Positions 35,039 to 46,608 of a stretch of 64,000 bases of DNA are shown here, piece by piece. The stretch's first letter is position 1, and every line of letters begins with the position of its first letter. The translations under genes and the position numbers were made by a program. The DNA is from Euptelea pleiosperma (Eukaryota > Streptophyta > Magnoliopsida > Ranunculales > Eupteleaceae): contig CM068544.1 of NCBI GenBank assembly GCA_035048495.1, positions 11,650,138 to 11,714,137 of the forward strand, given 5' to 3'. Under the pieces are notes generated by a model. It had not been told where the DNA came from. It did no database searches and saw only the letters and a list, made by a program, of their open reading frames with translations.

Positions 35039-36299
35039 CGCCGCTTCCCTTTCTGCCCGTGCGTCTCTAATCCTCCTCTCCTTCTTCTTCTCCTTAGCTT
35101 CTTCCTCGTTTCTTCTTCTTCTTCTTCTTTCCTTCCTAGCTTCATACCGACCAGAGTTGCAGAACTCCGGCCGTGCGCCTCCTCCTTCTCCTTCTTCTTC
35201 CCTTCTTCTTCATCGTCTTCTTCTCTTCTTCTACTCCTCTTCCTCGTCTGCAACTTGCCCCTCCTCACCGTCGCTGCTCCCTGCAATTGTAACGTCTCCA
35301 GCTTGCTCCTCCAACACAGTGTCTGCATCTTCTCTCTTCAACCACCGCCTGTGCCTCCTCCACCGCTGCAAGCTCGATTGCCAGCACCACCCTCTCCAAT
35401 AGCGCCTCAACCTCCACTACAGTCAGCGCCTCCCACCTTCATAGCAGCAACATTGCTGGTGTTGCATAACAGCAACACCAACACCATCTACACACCACGC
35501 ACCACCAATTTTTCTCCACTCTTGCCGTCCTTGCAGCAAGGTCAACTGGTGACACCACCACTTGCAAGTGTGTATAGGCCTGGCAGCGCCTTAAGCACCA
35601 CCACCAGGCTGTAACTCCCACCAGCGTCCACATCTTCAAGCAACGCCCACCATCTTCTCTCCCATGCAGTGCATACCGTGCACTTTCAAGTGCATCCTCT
35701 TCTCTGTGCAGCAACTCATGGTTTGACCGTGAGTCCTCCATCCTCCCTCTAGGCCGAAACTACCATCATCAATGGTCGATCGGGATGATCTCCGAGTAAG
35801 TTGTTAGGTAATATTCTATCTTTCTTTCCCTCTTCTCTTTCTCTCTCACCTTTTCTCTCTCTAGAGAGCATCTTCTCTCTCTAGATACATCTTTCTCTCT
35901 CTTCCTTTCATTCATTCTCTCTCTAGAAATCATCTTATCTCTCTAAAGCTATATCTCTTTCTAAGTCTTCCCTTTTTAACCTTTTCTTTCTCTAAAAGTT
36001 ACTTTCTCTCTCAAGAATTCAGTTTATCATGCTTTCTAGTTTAGCTACGGTTATTGTAAAAGACAAGTTCAATTAATTATAGTTGATTTAAGTGTGATGG
36101 TGTTACGTTTTATGCAAATTTCCATTATTTTATGTGTTCTTACTTGCGCTAAACCGACTAACCCCGAGTGCGGATCGACATCCGACATACTTCTATTGTG
36201 AAAAGAAAGTTTAATTTTGCAAGAATAAAACCGGATTAATTACAAATATGTTGATTCTAGGGTTTCCGTAACCAACGACATGGAAAAACCCTACTTTCA

Positions 36300-36406
36300 A
36301 TGGGCCCAAGACCAATATACATCAACTAGGGTTCATTTAAGATTATTATTAAGCCCAAAAGGCATCTAGATTGGCCATACGGACCCACCCAACAGTCATA
36401 ACACAG
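36300..36406 (+). repeat. Family-2 copy c, right remnant
   Basis: Continues copy c after the solo LTR: ATGGGCCCAAGACCAATATA through CCCAACAGTCATAACACA, as in the reverse complement of about 17810-17920. The last part of the unit is missing; element C leader begins at about 36410. Confidence 0.85.
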
Positions 36407-36409
36407 ACA

Positions 36410-39044
36410 TACCGCACGTCTGTCTAGGCTTCGGATTGCCTTGTTATTGACTAGAGTTAGTACTAAAGGATTCACTCTGAAGAGAGTAGCCTTGTGAGAA
36501 CCTTTGAGTGCAAATAGTTAGTCCGGCGGTTAAAAGATAAACCAGTGGTCCGTCTACTGTCATAATCTACTCTAGCCCCAAAACTAACAAGATAATTTCT
36601 AAAATATATCCTGATTGCTTAAAATAAGGATTATCTGTGCTTGGTGTGCATCATTTAGGATAGTATTCCCCTTTGGCAAATTTTTGCCCAGTCTAGAGCT
36701 CGCTTCTACAGCGTATGTCCATTTGGACTCATCCGAACAAATGCTTGATTCGATCTAAGAATTATGTACCTACAGTGGATCCTCCACTGAATCCTTCCCC
36801 ATCTCTTTCCCCACCCGCCTCCCCCAGTGCTACTACCTTTGTAGTCATGGCAGTCGAACGACCTCTTATTGAGACGTTTGCCCCTATCTCTGCCAATCCG
36901 CCCACTTGCATTGTTCTCCCACCTACTACGGCGGTACAGTTTGAGATCAGGCCGCAAACGATTCAAATGCTGCCAACCTTTCGCAGTCTCCCAAGAGAAG
37001 ACCCATATTCCCATATTAGGGAATTCAACATGGCATCCTACTTTTCAAGAACCAAAACCTCGATGATGACAATGTGCGTTTGCGAATTTTCCCATTCTCG
37101 CTTAAAGACCGAGCCTCAGATTGGCTCTACTCCTTACCCGCTGATTCAATCAGCAGTTGGAAAGAGTTAGTGGGAAAATTCATGTCTAAATTTTACCCCA
37201 TGATTCGGACCAACCAAATGAAGCAACTCATCCAGGACTTCCGACAAAAGTCCGATGAGAAATTTTTTGAAGCATGGGATAGATTCTAAGACTACCTGAT
37301 TAAGTGTCCCCACCATAGCATCGACAAGGGCAATCTTGTCCACATCTTCTACAAGGGACTTACTGATGAGTCTTGGACCATGGTAGAGTCAATGTGCCAG
37401 GGAAAATTCCTGCACCAAACTCCGACCGATGCATACAAATTCTTGGGAGAGTTAGGAGAAAACTCTCAACATTGGATGACTGACTCAGAGTTCAGTCGAT
37501 CCACTTCAGTCCAAAGGACAACCAAGGGACATGATGCTACAGCTGATACTGAGCTTCGATCAGTCATTCAAGAGTTGAGCAAGTCAGTCTCGGCACTGGC
37601 TATCTCAGTACAAAAGCCTACTCAACAATCTACCCCAGTCATGCACGTGGGATACGAGAGCCCCATAGAATCATGCACCCTTTGTCTGCAACCCTCCCAT
37701 ACTACTGAGCATTGTCCTTTGAATGAAGGATGGTCCACTCCTCTTCAGGAAGAAGTTTGTGCTTTCAGCACATACAAACCACCTACTCAGAATTCGTATA
37801 GTCAATCTTATCATCCTGACACGAGAAACCACCCTAACTTCTCTTGGAGGCCTCAGTCTACTCAACCGCAACCTCAACCTCAGCGTCAGCTTCAAGGCAT
37901 GTATCCTCCTGGGTTTAATCAACCCAATAGGCAATTCATTCAGGGACAGTACCAGCAGGTCAGTACCCATCTACTCAGAACCAGCAGTTCCAACAGGGTC
38001 AATACTCTGGACAACCGAGCACATTTCAGAACCAGCAAAGAGTTTCCCAGACCTTTCAGAACCAATAGATTATCCCAACTACTTGTCCAGCCTATAACTA
38101 TAATGCCCCAATGAGCTCGAGTCGCGAATTGGTGCCTCAACTCCCATTAGCTGCCCCCCAATAGTCGGTCCCCAAACCCGGTATCGAGGACCTTCTAGTT
38201 CAACTCATTACTCAGTCTATGCAACGCCTAGAACAACAACAATAGCAATCCATGCTTCGTCTAGAGCAACGTCTAGGTAACTTAGAAGCTGAGAAAGTTA
38301 AGTGAATCTTTCCTAGCCAACCCATTGCCAACCCTAAAGGAACTGCCAAAGGGGTAGTTTATGAGATCGGTTCCCAATCTCAGAGCCAGAATGAGAACTG
38401 TCAAGGGGAGGTGCAAGCTGTCACCACCCTACAATCAAGAAAAACTGTGGACATGGGAGTCCAACCACCGCCAGTGCCATTTCCAGCACCCATCACTCGC
38501 ACAGAGGAAACTAGTCCTAATCCTACCTCTGCTTCCTCTCCCTCTGTACCAACATCAGATATCCCTGTACAGAAATCTAAGGCTAAAGACAAATCCATTT
38601 GTCTAGTAAAGCCTCCCTTCCTGGACAGACTTGTCCAAGATAAGCGGGATCAGCAATTCTCAGAGATCTTAGACATCTTTAAAGACGTCCAGATAAATAT
38701 CCCATTCCTTTCTGCGATCAAGCAAATCCCCTCCTATGCCAAATTCCTCGGGGACTTGTGTACAGTCAAGCAGCGTACATATGTACCCAAAGCTGCCTTC
38801 TTGGCCGAAAAAGCTACCACGTTCATTCAACGCAACAGTGTGATCAAACACAAGGATCCGAGTAGCCCAACTGTCCAATGCAAAATTGGAGACAATTTTA
38901 GCTGCACAGCCTTGCTAGATTTAGGGGCTAGCGTCAACCTCATACCGTTCTCGGTATATCAGCAGTTAGGACTGAAAGATATGAAGCCTACCAATGTCAC
39001 CCTGAAATTGGCTGATCAGTCCATCAAGATTCCAAGAGGAATCA
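36410..39044 (+). pseudogene. Element C: decayed Athila-like leader, gag and protease fragment
   Basis: Leader sequence (36410-36714) is followed by gag matching element B residues 1 to about 783. The start MSIWTHPNKCLIR corresponds to B residues 6 to 17. Seen lesions: a one-base deletion near 37028 in the capsid region; TAA at 37287-37289 (AWDRF*DYL); a frameshift near 37960; in-frame stops near 38161, 38241 and 38300. The zinc knuckle CTLCLQPSHTTEHC and the protease motif ALLDLGASVNLIPF are still legible. It breaks off at RGI, where a minus-strand LTR begins. This is the oldest-looking of the coding fragments. Confidence 0.88.
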
Positions 39045-39406
39045 TGAAAGTAAGGTTTTTTCCGTGTCGTTGATTACGGAAACCCTAACTTCAACAATAT
39101 TTGTAAAATCCGATTATCTGCAAAATGTAACTTGTATAGTAGTACGTGTCGAATGTCGATCCGCACTCGGTGTGAGTTTAGTGCAATAAGGAATTAAAAC
39201 TGACAAATAATATATAAAGAAAAATAAGAATTGTGGGAAGATGAGAAGGTCGAGTCGATTTAAAAACATCATTCATTTGAGATTCAGAACACCAAAATAT
39301 CAAAAATAAAATTTCATTAATCATCGAAGAGTGCGTACATAAATCAAAATAATAAAAATAAAGAAAGTATGTAAGAAAGCATGTAAAGGGATGAGAGATG
39401 AAGAGG

Positions 39407-39806
39407 TAAGGGAAAGAAACGTCCATTGAAATCTCAGAGCTAAGGGCGCTACCGATCAAGAAGAGGATCGTCCAAGACTTCTATGAATGCTTCAATCGTA
39501 GAGAAGAGTTTTGACAGAGAAGCATCCCATGACCTTTGGAGCTAAGGGCGCTACCAATCAAGAAGAGGACCATCCAAATTTCATGGAATGCTGCTCAATC
39601 GAGAGAAGGGGTAAGGGAAAGAAACGTCCATTGAAATCTCAGAGCTAAGGGCACTACCGATCAAGAAGAGGATCGTCCAAGACTTCGATGAATGCTTCAA
39701 TCAAGAGAAGGGTTTTGACAGAGAAGCATCCCATGACCTTTGGAGCTAAGGGCGCTACCGATCAAGAAGATGACCATCCAAATTTTATGGAATGCTGCTC
39801 AATTGT
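39407..39806. repeat. Four ~100-bp tandem units near the LTR end
   Basis: AGCTAAGGGCGCTACCGATC recurs at about 39439, 39541, 39643 and 39743, each followed by CAAGAAGA and a C/TCATCCAA-like stretch. Units 1+2 and 3+4 form a ~200-bp higher-order duplication (GGTAAGGGAAAGAAACGTCC at about 39408 and 39609). I see no equivalent in the other LTR copies here. Confidence 0.85.
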
Positions 39807-41703
39807 GGAATCCACATCGGATCTTACCGGCCGACAAGGTAGATGTGAATTGGCTAATGTACTATAATGTGCCCTAAAAAGCTCACCTTTTCACTTGCCG
39901 AAAGGAGTCGGTCAAGTGAATAGGCGATCGGCCTGAGAATGTAGTGAGAGGATCTAGAGAGAGAAAATAGACTTAGAGAGAGAAATCTCACTCTAGAGAG
40001 AGAACATGGGATTAGGGATGTCACATCCCTTCCATGTCATCTAGAGAGAGAAAGTTAGAGAAACTAGGTAGAGAGAGAAAGTCACTAACTCTAGAGAGAG
40101 AAAGTGAGGGTTTGGACACAGGTTTAGGGATGAGACGTCCCTTCCATGTCCGTTAGAGAAAGAGAGAGAGAAAATGAAATGTAGAGAGAGAAACTAGGAT
40201 TTCTAGAGAGAGGAGAAATCCTAGAGAGAGAAAGTAAGAAAAGAGAGAGAAAGTACCTCTTGAGACTTACCGGAGGCATTTGGATATGCCCAGTGAGTGG
40301 AAGTGGTTGGCCCAGAATGAGTCGGCCAAGTGGTGGTCGGCCAAGAATGATGAAGACCGTTGAAGTAGAACTAGCCAAGTAGTGGCCGCATGGTGGAGCG
40401 GGTTAGGTGCACCAAGACGTGCATGGTAGCTGCCTATGTGCAGCGTTTGTGGAGGATCAAGCTGGTGGAGGGATCTTGCTATTCGGGTAGCAAGAGGGTA
40501 CACTGGTGTGCACGTGGAGAGAGACCATAGAAAGCAGCCTCGTGGAGGTGGAGAACATGGTTGCTGGTGTGGCATGCACGCAAAAGTGGGGATCTCAAGA
40601 TGGAAGTTAGCCCACGATTTGTCCAGCATAGCCAGCAAGGTGCATTCATGGTTGGAGCATGAGGACTGCATACCATTGTTTGGAAGCATGCTGAAGTTTG
40701 ATGGGCCAGCAAATGGTTGTAGGAGTTGGAGAATGTCCAGCAACGTGAAGACGACAACAAGGAGGCGTTGCTGGCCATCGAAGATGGAGGGGAATGCTTG
40801 CCATTCAGTGGTTGGAGGAGGAGCACATTGGTAGAGGAGACGCTTGAAAGGTGGAGTGGTGAGGGTGCAGTCTACAAGTTGGTACCGTGAGGTTGTGGAT
40901 GGAAATCCAAACTGTGAGGAGCACGGTCGAATGATGGTGAGATGCAGATGGGTTGGCAGCAGCTTTGTAGAACGACTGCTGGTTGTTCACCTATGAATGG
41001 ATGCATTGCAGGTTGCAGCAAAGAGGAGGGTGATGATTGACTCTAGGGAGAGGATGTTCATGGTGGAGTTTCCTTGCAAATTGGTGATGGAGGCAGCACC
41101 CAAAGAGAATGAGCCTTGAAGGAGGGCATTGTAGGGTGTTGCTCTAGAGGTGGGAGACCTGGAGTTTCAGTCACAACTGCAAATTGGCTGGTCTACACAT
41201 CCTTGGTGAGGTTGCACAGTGGTGCAACCTTGCTGTTTGGAGTAGCAAAGAGCACCAGCAGGTGAAGGAGGGCGGTGAAGAGGGCTGAGGTGTCACAGAT
41301 GCTGGGCGGTGCTTGTTGGTCTGCAAGGAAGATGGGAGGCGGAGTGGCTAGAGTTCTAGCCAATCGGCAACTGTAATCGTTGCTGGCTTGCTGTGGAGCT
41401 AGGAAGAGGAACGGTGTAACAAGTGGTGGCTGTAGCGTGGTGGTCCAGCAGCTATGGAGGAAAAGGAGGAGGATGAAGGAGATGTTGCTGTTGGTGGAAG
41501 GAGGTGGCTGTGGGGCGCACATGGGTGGAACTTTAGGCGGTGGTCAAGAGAAGGATGACAGACTCCAGCACTATGGTTGCAGCCCGTGGAGAGGCAGCAA
41601 CGGACAATCCTCCCTTCCCTTTCTTCTTCTTCTCTCTTCTTTTATCTTCTCTTCTTTTCTTTTTCTTTTTTTTGTTTTTCTTCTTTTGTTTCACGCCATT
41701 AAC

Positions 41704-41731
41704 ACCGGAGTTGCAGACCTACAACTCCGGC
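41704..41731. repeat. CCGGAGTTGC palindromes of the 39045-42306 LTR
   Basis: ACCGGAGTTGC with loop AGACCT and a right arm carrying one change (ACAACTCCGG). A second copy at 42276-42301 has CAGAGTTGC arms and loop AGGTT. Confidence 0.82.
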
Positions 41732-42306
41732 CGTGATTTTAAAGAAGAAGATGAAGGGGATGGTGGAGTTTCAACCATGCCGTATGAGCAACAGCAACGT
41801 GCAGGCCAGAAGGTGCGGTGGTACAACAACTACGGTGAAGAGAGGGAAAGGGATTGAGAGAGAGGGAAGATCACATTGTGGTGTCGCTAGAGGAGCACGG
41901 TGTAGAAGACCACTGGTGGTGCGATGCAGGCAGCACCCAGGATACGTTTCAGACCTGCAAGCCCTCTAAGTTGCAGGTCAAGGAGATCACGGTGGTGGTC
42001 AGCATCCTTCTAAATGGTTTGAAGCAGCAAGTGGGAAAGAGGAGCAGATCAGTGAAGTGAAGAGGAGGCAGTCCGGCCAATAGGTGCCTGCTGTGGGATC
42101 CAGTGGAGAAGATGAAGGTGAAAGGTGCTGATCCATTGCTAGATGCCGGAGTTGGTGATGAGAGGGGAGATGCAAGCCAATAAGAGGTCCTGATTATTTT
42201 GCATAGGCAGCAAGAAAACAATGGGAGGAGCCCAAGGCTCCTCCTTGGTTTGTGGCCAAAGAGAGAGAGGTTCGTCGCCAGAGTTGCAGGTTGCAACTCC
42301 AGCCAC

Positions 42307-43079
42307 TGATATTCGCTCAAAAAGTGTTTATTTTAAGCAATTATCTTTTTAGCGTTATCGCACTCTCCTACGTAAAATACTCTATTTATCTACTTTTCTA
42401 CGTAAGAGTCTATTTCATTGCGTAGAACACACTTTTCTGGACGAAATGATATATTTGCATGCATTAAACGCATTTCTGGAAGTCTAGGTATAAAGACATT
42501 ATGATCAAGTCTCATTACATGCTTTTCTTTTGCAGAAAACTTGATCGGGCTATTCTCGAGACTTGCGGGCCAAAATCGATCATGAAAGCCCATTATCAAA
42601 GCTTAAAGAGCCCACAGGCTATGACTAGAAGATATGGGCCAAATATGGGCTGAATAAGAGGACCAAAAAGCTAGCCCAAAGAACGAAGACAGTAGGAGAG
42701 CCAATGACCAAGAAATGGACCAAAGCGTTTAAAGCCACATGAGTTAGCAAGGAATGATGGTCTACGCTACTGGAGAAGTGTGAGGATGGTCACAGTGAAG
42801 ACCAGGGTTCCAGACCCTCTGCCAATACCAGTAGTCGGGCCCATCATCATCGACCCGTGGCCCGACCATTTAGTGGACCTCGCGATTTTCAAACGCTTTA
42901 AATTAATTATTTTTAAATAAATAAGGGGGGTCTACTAAATGGGGAAATTCCCCAAAGAAAAGTAAGGTTTTACTTAAAAAAAAAAAAAAAAAAATTTATT
43001 TCAAAAATTCCCTAATTTCCATTAATGGAAACTAGGGAGCTTTAAAAGGGGAAAGAGAAGGGTTCGTTTGAACCCTAAT
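42307..43079 (+). repeat. Family-1 LTR 5' fragment with an internal deletion
   Basis: Starts TGATATTCGCTC at 42307 inside the minus LTR. Near 42830 it jumps from the tRNA-like B box (CCAATACC) to the GTAGTCGGGCCC segment, omitting about 330 bases present at 30560-30890. It is interrupted at 43080 by another + LTR. Confidence 0.85.
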
Positions 43080-43565
43080 TGATATTCGCTTAAAAGTGTG
43101 TATTTTCCACTGTTATCTTCTAAGCGTTTTCACACTCCCCTACGTTAAAATGATCTATTTATCTACTTTTCTACGTAAGAGTCTCTTTTGTTGCGTAGAA
43201 CACACTTTTCTGGACGAAATGGTATATTTGCATGCATTAAACACATTTTTGGAAGTCTAGACATTGAGTCGTTCTGATAAAGTCTCATTACGCGCTTCTT
43301 CTGTCGTAGGAAACCCCGATGGGACAATTCTCGAGACTTGCGAGCCCACATCAATCAGGAAAGCCCATTATCAAAGCTTAAAGAGCTCACATACTATGAC
43401 TAGAAGATATGGGCCAACTATGGGCTGAATAAGAGGACCAAAAAGTCGGCCCAAAGAACGAAGAGAACAGGAGAGCCAATGACCAAGAGACGGACCAAAG
43501 CGTTTAAAGCCACATGAGTTAGCAAGGAATGATAGTCTACTCTACTGGAGAAGCGTGAGGATGGT
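43080..43565 (+). repeat. Family-1 LTR, left part of a split copy
   Basis: Starts TGATATTCGCTTAAAAG at 43080 and ends GAGGATGGT at 43565, where a minus-strand solo LTR sits. The same LTR resumes at 49755 with CACAGTGAAGACC. Confidence 0.88.
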
Positions 43566-44876
43566 TGAAAATAGGGTTTTTCCGCGTCGTTGGTAACGGA
43601 AACCTTAATCTCAACACATTTTTGTAATTATCCGATTCTTTTTTTTACTCAAATCCTGCAAAAATCACAGGCTTGTACAGTGGCTCGTGTCGGATGTCGA
43701 TCCGCACTCGGGGTTAGTTAGCGCGACTCATGAACATGCAATGACGGATTTTTATCAAGAAAACATGGAGAGGTGAGAATGATGATCGATTTAAAATAAT
43801 TATTGGCGACTTTTAGAGAGAGAAATTTCCCACAAGTAATTAAGACGAGAATAAATTGAGAATAAGACTGAAAACACAATACTGCAAAATCAATTAAACT
43901 TTATTCAATCATAGTGCTTACAAACTATCTTTGTAGAAATTACTAAAAACTTGACTATAAAGCATTAAAATTCTAGAGAGATTTAGAGATAGAAATAAGA
44001 ACTAGAGAGAGAAAGTGAGATAGAGAGAAGAATAGCTAGAGACAGAAACTAGGGAGAGAACATAAAGAAAGGAGTTTTAGATAGAGAGAAGGAGAAACCT
44101 ATATAGAAAGAAAAAGATTGAGGGTTAGAGAGAGAAAAACTATACCTTGAATTTACCCAGATTTAGCCAATGGTTAGATCGGCCAAGAGAACATGAAAAG
44201 ATGAGATCCGATGCATGGTGGCTGTTGTGCATGGTGAACGGGTCGATAGGATCTGCCCAATGTGAGAAGATCAAGCTTGCTGGAGGTCATGCCAAGTACG
44301 TGGCCGTGAGGAATTGGAGGAAGTGGGGAACGGTGTTGGTGATGATAAAGGAGAGGAATGATGGCTTACGATGTCAAAGACAACAAGGAAAGTTGTTGGA
44401 CATGATTGAGGAAGGTGGGGAAGAAGTTGATGCCGACTAGAGATGTGTGTTGCAGGCTGACCGGAGCAAGGGATAACGCCGAAGAGGGGGGCAGCAACTG
44501 TGTGGATGAAGCGGAGTCTTTGAGACCTGCTCGTGAAGAGCAGTCAGTTGTGTTGGCAGCAAGGTACAGCAGCAGGTTGCAACGAGGGAAAAGCTTTAGA
44601 GAGGACAGCAATGGTTGGGTTGCAGCCGTGGAGATGCACACTAGCAGGTGAGAGAACCTACTTGTAGAGAGAACAATGGTGGAGCAAATTGTAGCAACAT
44701 CTTTTGAGCTATGGAGGAGACGTCCTAGCCAAACTAGGAAGGGTTGGGACGGCTTGGTTTTGGATCTGGAAGTGGTGGTGGAGGCGGCTTGCAACGTGAG
44801 AAGGTAGAGGAGACGACTTCAGGTTTTGATGGAGGAGCAGCTGTGGAGCTTGCAGCCAGGTGATGGAGGGGATGTG

Positions 44877-46571
44877 TGAAAGTAGGTTTTTTCCGCGTCG
44901 TTGGTTACGGAAACCCTAGAATCAACAATTTTTGTAATTATCCGAATCTTGTTCACTCAAATCCTGCAAAAATCACAGGGTTGTACAGTGGCTCGTGTCG
45001 GGTATCGTCCGCACTCGGGGTTAGTGTGCGTAATTCAAAGACATGAAATGACGGATTTTTATCAAGAAAACATGGAGAGGTGAGAATGGTGATGGATTTA
45101 AAACATTCTTAGTGATTTTTAGAGAGAGAAATTACCACAAACAACCAAAAACACAAAAGTAAACTAACAAATGCAAAAATAATAATTTTATTCATCCTCA
45201 ATGAGTTTTACAAAATCAAATTAAATTCAAAAATAACCTAGAAAGCCATAAAAATTAGAGAGAGAAATGAGAAAATGTAGAGAGAGAAATGTCGAAGATG
45301 GCTATCCTAGAGAGAGAAAATATGGGGGAGAGAGAAAGTGATGCTAGAAAGATCTAGAGAGAGAAAGTTTTTCACCTTTGAAACTTACCGGAGATTGCTG
45401 GTAATGCGATTATGATTCCAAGGAGGATGAAGACGTTGCCGTTAGAGTGATTTGCAGGCGGTTTGGTAAGTGGAGAAGTGATGCAGCAGTGAATGGTGGT
45501 GTTGAACCGTTGGCTGTTGGCTAAGGCGTGAAGGCGAGGTGGAGATGCGGGATCTTGGCAAAGCACACAACCAAACCGTGAGTAGCAGAGATGGGGGCAG
45601 CTTCTTGAGAGATATGGGAAGGAGATGGAAGGGGAGACGGTAATGGAGTGGGACCAAGGAGGAGAAAACGTGGTGGTGATCGATGGTGACGGCAGCAGGT
45701 TGCGTCGTGTGTTGCAGATGAGGAACAACACTAGACTTGAACGCTGGTGGAGTTACAAATATGAAGGAGAAGACAATAGAGAGGTGCAGACGGTTCGGTG
45801 ATGAAGGGAGAAGTGTTGGAGATATTGTGGGAAGTGGCTGGGTGGTGAAGTGATGACCCAGCTAGGTGGAGGCGCACGTGGTTGAGGGGGTTTGCTGGTC
45901 TGCAACTCTCGGGTGTGGACAGCAAGCCAATGAGAAGAGCAGTCTGGCGGTGATGGTTCTTGCAAGGAGAAGAAGCAACGTCCCGCCTGAGTTGCAGGTG
46001 AGGATGGTGGTGTGCGTGGTGAAGAGGAAGGTATGTAACGGTCCTCTCCTCTCCTTCTTCTTCTTCTATTCTTCTCTTTCTCCTTTCTTTTTTCTTTTTT
46101 ATTTTTTTTGCTGGTCTGCGTGGAAGAATAGAAGATGAAGACAGTGGCTAGGTGCTAAGGTGGAAACGGTGTTGGTTGGTGAAGATGGACTGTGGATGAT
46201 GAAGCGCTGATGTAGGGGTGCAACCGATGAAAACGCAAGCAAGGGGATCGTTCTTGTAGCTGCAGCCGTTGATGCCCAAGGGAGGGGCAGCAATGGGGTA
46301 GTGGCTGGCGGAGATGGAGTTTGGGGTGGATTGACGGTCTGCTCTCTTGCAGGCCGTGAACTTCTGGTTCTGCACAGGAGCAGCAAGGAGACACCAACTT
46401 TCTCGATCTTAAGTGGTCATCAGAGTTGCTATCAGGGAGAGAGGAGAGAGAGATGGTGTTGAGAGAGATGATAGGGTGAGAGAGAGTGACAGGGAGTGAG
46501 AGATGTCGCAGGCTGCCGGCGCTAATGGAGCTCGTCGGAGTTGCAGGTTGCAACTCCGGCGAACTCTTAAA

Positions 46572-46608
<37 letters not shown>

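Larger units (their letters stand above)
30039..36299 (+). mobile_element. Family-1 solo LTR with 5-bp target duplication ATGGG
   Basis: Starts TGATATTCGCTTAAAAGTG at 30039 and ends CCCTACTTTCA at 36299, flanked by ATGGG at 30034-30038 and 36300-36304. No internal element sequence lies between the ends, so it is a solo LTR left by LTR-LTR recombination. It contains family-2 copy d (31265-34884); without that insertion it measures about 2.64 kb. tRNA-like B box at 30537-30547, palindromes at 31226-31252, 35011-35038 and 35150-35170, CTCTCTAGA array at about 35840-36010. Confidence 0.93.
39045..42306 (-). repeat. Family-1 LTR inserted in element C, 5'-truncated by a later LTR
   Basis: The minus-strand end CTTACTTTCA lies at 39045 directly against protease-region sequence of element C, so this LTR inserted there. 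It has the CTAGAGAGAGAAA array (about 39950-40250), palindromes at 41209-41230, 41704-41731, 41952-41979, 42224-42244 and 42276-42301, and a pyrimidine-rich patch in plus orientation at 41610-41700. U3 is not present: a + strand LTR begins at 42307. Confidence 0.85.
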
